In this document: piece by piece, positions 56,007-56,863 of the stretch | Position numbering within the stretch: position 1 is the stretch's first letter | Layout: each line of letters begins with the position of its first letter | Source of the DNA: Occidentia massiliensis | Lineage (GTDB): Bacteria > Pseudomonadota > Alphaproteobacteria > Rickettsiales > Rickettsiaceae | DNA length: 56,863 bases | Direction of reading: 5' to 3' | NCBI GenBank assembly: GCA_000309075.1 | Contig: CANJ01000015.1 | Span: forward strand, 1-56,863 | Program-made: the position numbers and the translations under genes | The notes under the pieces: model-generated | What the model was told of the DNA's origin: nothing | Seen by the model: the letters and a program-made list of their open reading frames with translations, nothing else | The model's database searches: none

Positions 56007-56863
56007 GTGATAATAGCTATTGATAGAGTACCTGGTTCTGGTAAATCAGTCTTTATGCAAGAATTAATGCTATCAGTATTAGGAGTTGGTGGTAAAGTAT
56101 TTGTACTTGATTATGGTAGATCGTTTAAGAGAACTTGCTTGATTCTAGGTGGTAATTATATAGAATTTGATATGAAAAACCCAATATCAATTAATCCATT
56201 TTTGAAGTTCCAGAGGATAATACTGAGAAATCTATCGAAGCTAGAGCAGATTTCTTATCTAGCTTCCCTTCTATTCTGGCAACTATGGCAGCTCCACAAT
56301 ATGGTACTAATGATTTACAACAACCAACACTACAAAAAGCTTTAATTGCAATTTGGCAAGAAAAAGAAGCTAGAGCTGAAATTACTGATATTGCAGATTG
56401 GTTGGTTATTGGCACGTGAAGAATCCTATGCTCAGGAGTTAGGTAATATGTTGTTTCCTTTTACTAGATATGGCCAATACGGTAAGTTTTTTAGCGGTAA
56501 AGTTAAATTGTCATTAAACTCTGATATAGTAGTAATTGAAACTGACCATTTGCGTTCTGTACCAGAATTACTAGCAGTCATAGTTCAAATTATGATTGTT
56601 CATATAAATCAAACAATGGTTAAAGGAGACAGAAACAGACCTTTTTTGATTATGATTGATGAAGCTTGGAAATTATTATCAGGAAAACGCTCAGGTGAAT
56701 TTATTGAGGAAGTTGGAAGAATTGCTAGAAAATATAATGGTTCAATCACTTTAGCTACTCAACAATTAACCGATTACTTCCGCCAGGAAGGCTCTGCATC
56801 AGAAAAAGCATTTGAGAATTCATCACATAAAATTATCCTAAAACAAAATCCTGAATCTTTTAA
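56007..56863 (+). pseudogene. traC: Conjugative transfer ATPase TraC, fragmented
   Basis: Three successive frames together read as the ATPase half of an F-type TraC/VirB4-like protein. Frame one has Walker A RVPGSGKSVFMQELML and GKVFVLDYGRSFKRTC. It shifts at the T run 56199-56203, where one more T restores NPFFEVPEDN, to a frame with SIEARADFLSSFPSILATMA and then WQEKEARAEITDIADWL. A further shift near 56405 leads to EESYAQELGNMLFPFTRYGQ, Walker B PFLIMIDEAWKLL and ATQQLTDYFRQ, still open at the window end. The N-terminal half of TraC (about 400 residues) is missing before 56007. It is typical debris of a RAGE-type integrative conjugative element, and unrelated to the intact virB operon. Confidence 0.88.

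Overview
AT-rich, gene-dense window from an obligate intracellular alphaproteobacterium of the order Rickettsiales. The best fit is Orientia or a close relative. This is inferred from three things: the virB8-virB9-virB10-virB11-virD4 set typical of Rickettsiales, a decayed TraC-type conjugation ATPase of the kind found in rickettsial amplified genetic elements (RAGE), and several ankyrin and leucine-rich-repeat effector candidates mixed with housekeeping genes that are not grouped by pathway. No rRNA or tRNA gene was recognised.

Layout. 1-8.3 kb: aconitase (-), the CcmAB haem exporter, a membrane-anchored coiled-coil protein of unknown function, and the three cytochrome bc1 genes petA-petB-petC. 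8.4-9.3 kb: a 159-bp MITE-like inverted-repeat element and a small exported protein gene whose signal peptide is frameshifted. 9.3-23.3 kb: map, a lone VirB6-like gene, maeB, a frameshifted AEC transporter, an XRE regulator, lnt, fabI, ndk and mnmG. 23.5-26 kb: two ankyrin-repeat genes. 26-31.1 kb: an ELM1-family protein, pal, an MFS transporter, a DUF2155 protein and an O-antigen-ligase-family protein. 31.5-36.9 kb: the type IV secretion operon virB8-B9-B10-B11-D4, with overlapping genes. 36.9-45 kb: Ppx/GppA, a large ankyrin gene split by a frameshift, cvpA, 5-formyl-THF cyclo-ligase, a Kef-type antiporter and an SH3b protein. 45.1-47.1 kb: a minus-strand block of HK97-type prohead protease, truncated capsid, a small ORF and an anchored glutaredoxin; it looks like a prophage or gene-transfer-agent relic. 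47.4-55.5 kb: an LRR protein with a C-terminal F-box-like motif, a D,D-carboxypeptidase, an autotransporter with a basic NLS-like motif, and isocitrate dehydrogenase. 55.6 kb to the end: repeats and a traC pseudogene that runs off the window.

How the parts fit. Aconitase, isocitrate dehydrogenase and malic enzyme feed carbon and reductant to the bc1 complex. VirB6/B8-B11/D4 would export effectors, and the ankyrin and LRR/F-box proteins are the plausible cargo. The autotransporter, Pal, Lnt, the O-antigen-ligase-like protein and the carboxypeptidase concern the envelope.

The most unusual signal is a dispersed ~155-bp palindromic repeat family. Four clear copies (10.1, 13.2, 16.9 and 23.4 kb) all sit directly 3' of genes. 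Each has a conserved outer flank and a core bounded by a ~15-bp inverted repeat, and the core lies in one orientation in two copies and in the opposite orientation in the other two. Several genes carry single-base frameshifts, three of them in homopolymer runs. These could be real decay, slippage-tolerant genes, or assembly error.
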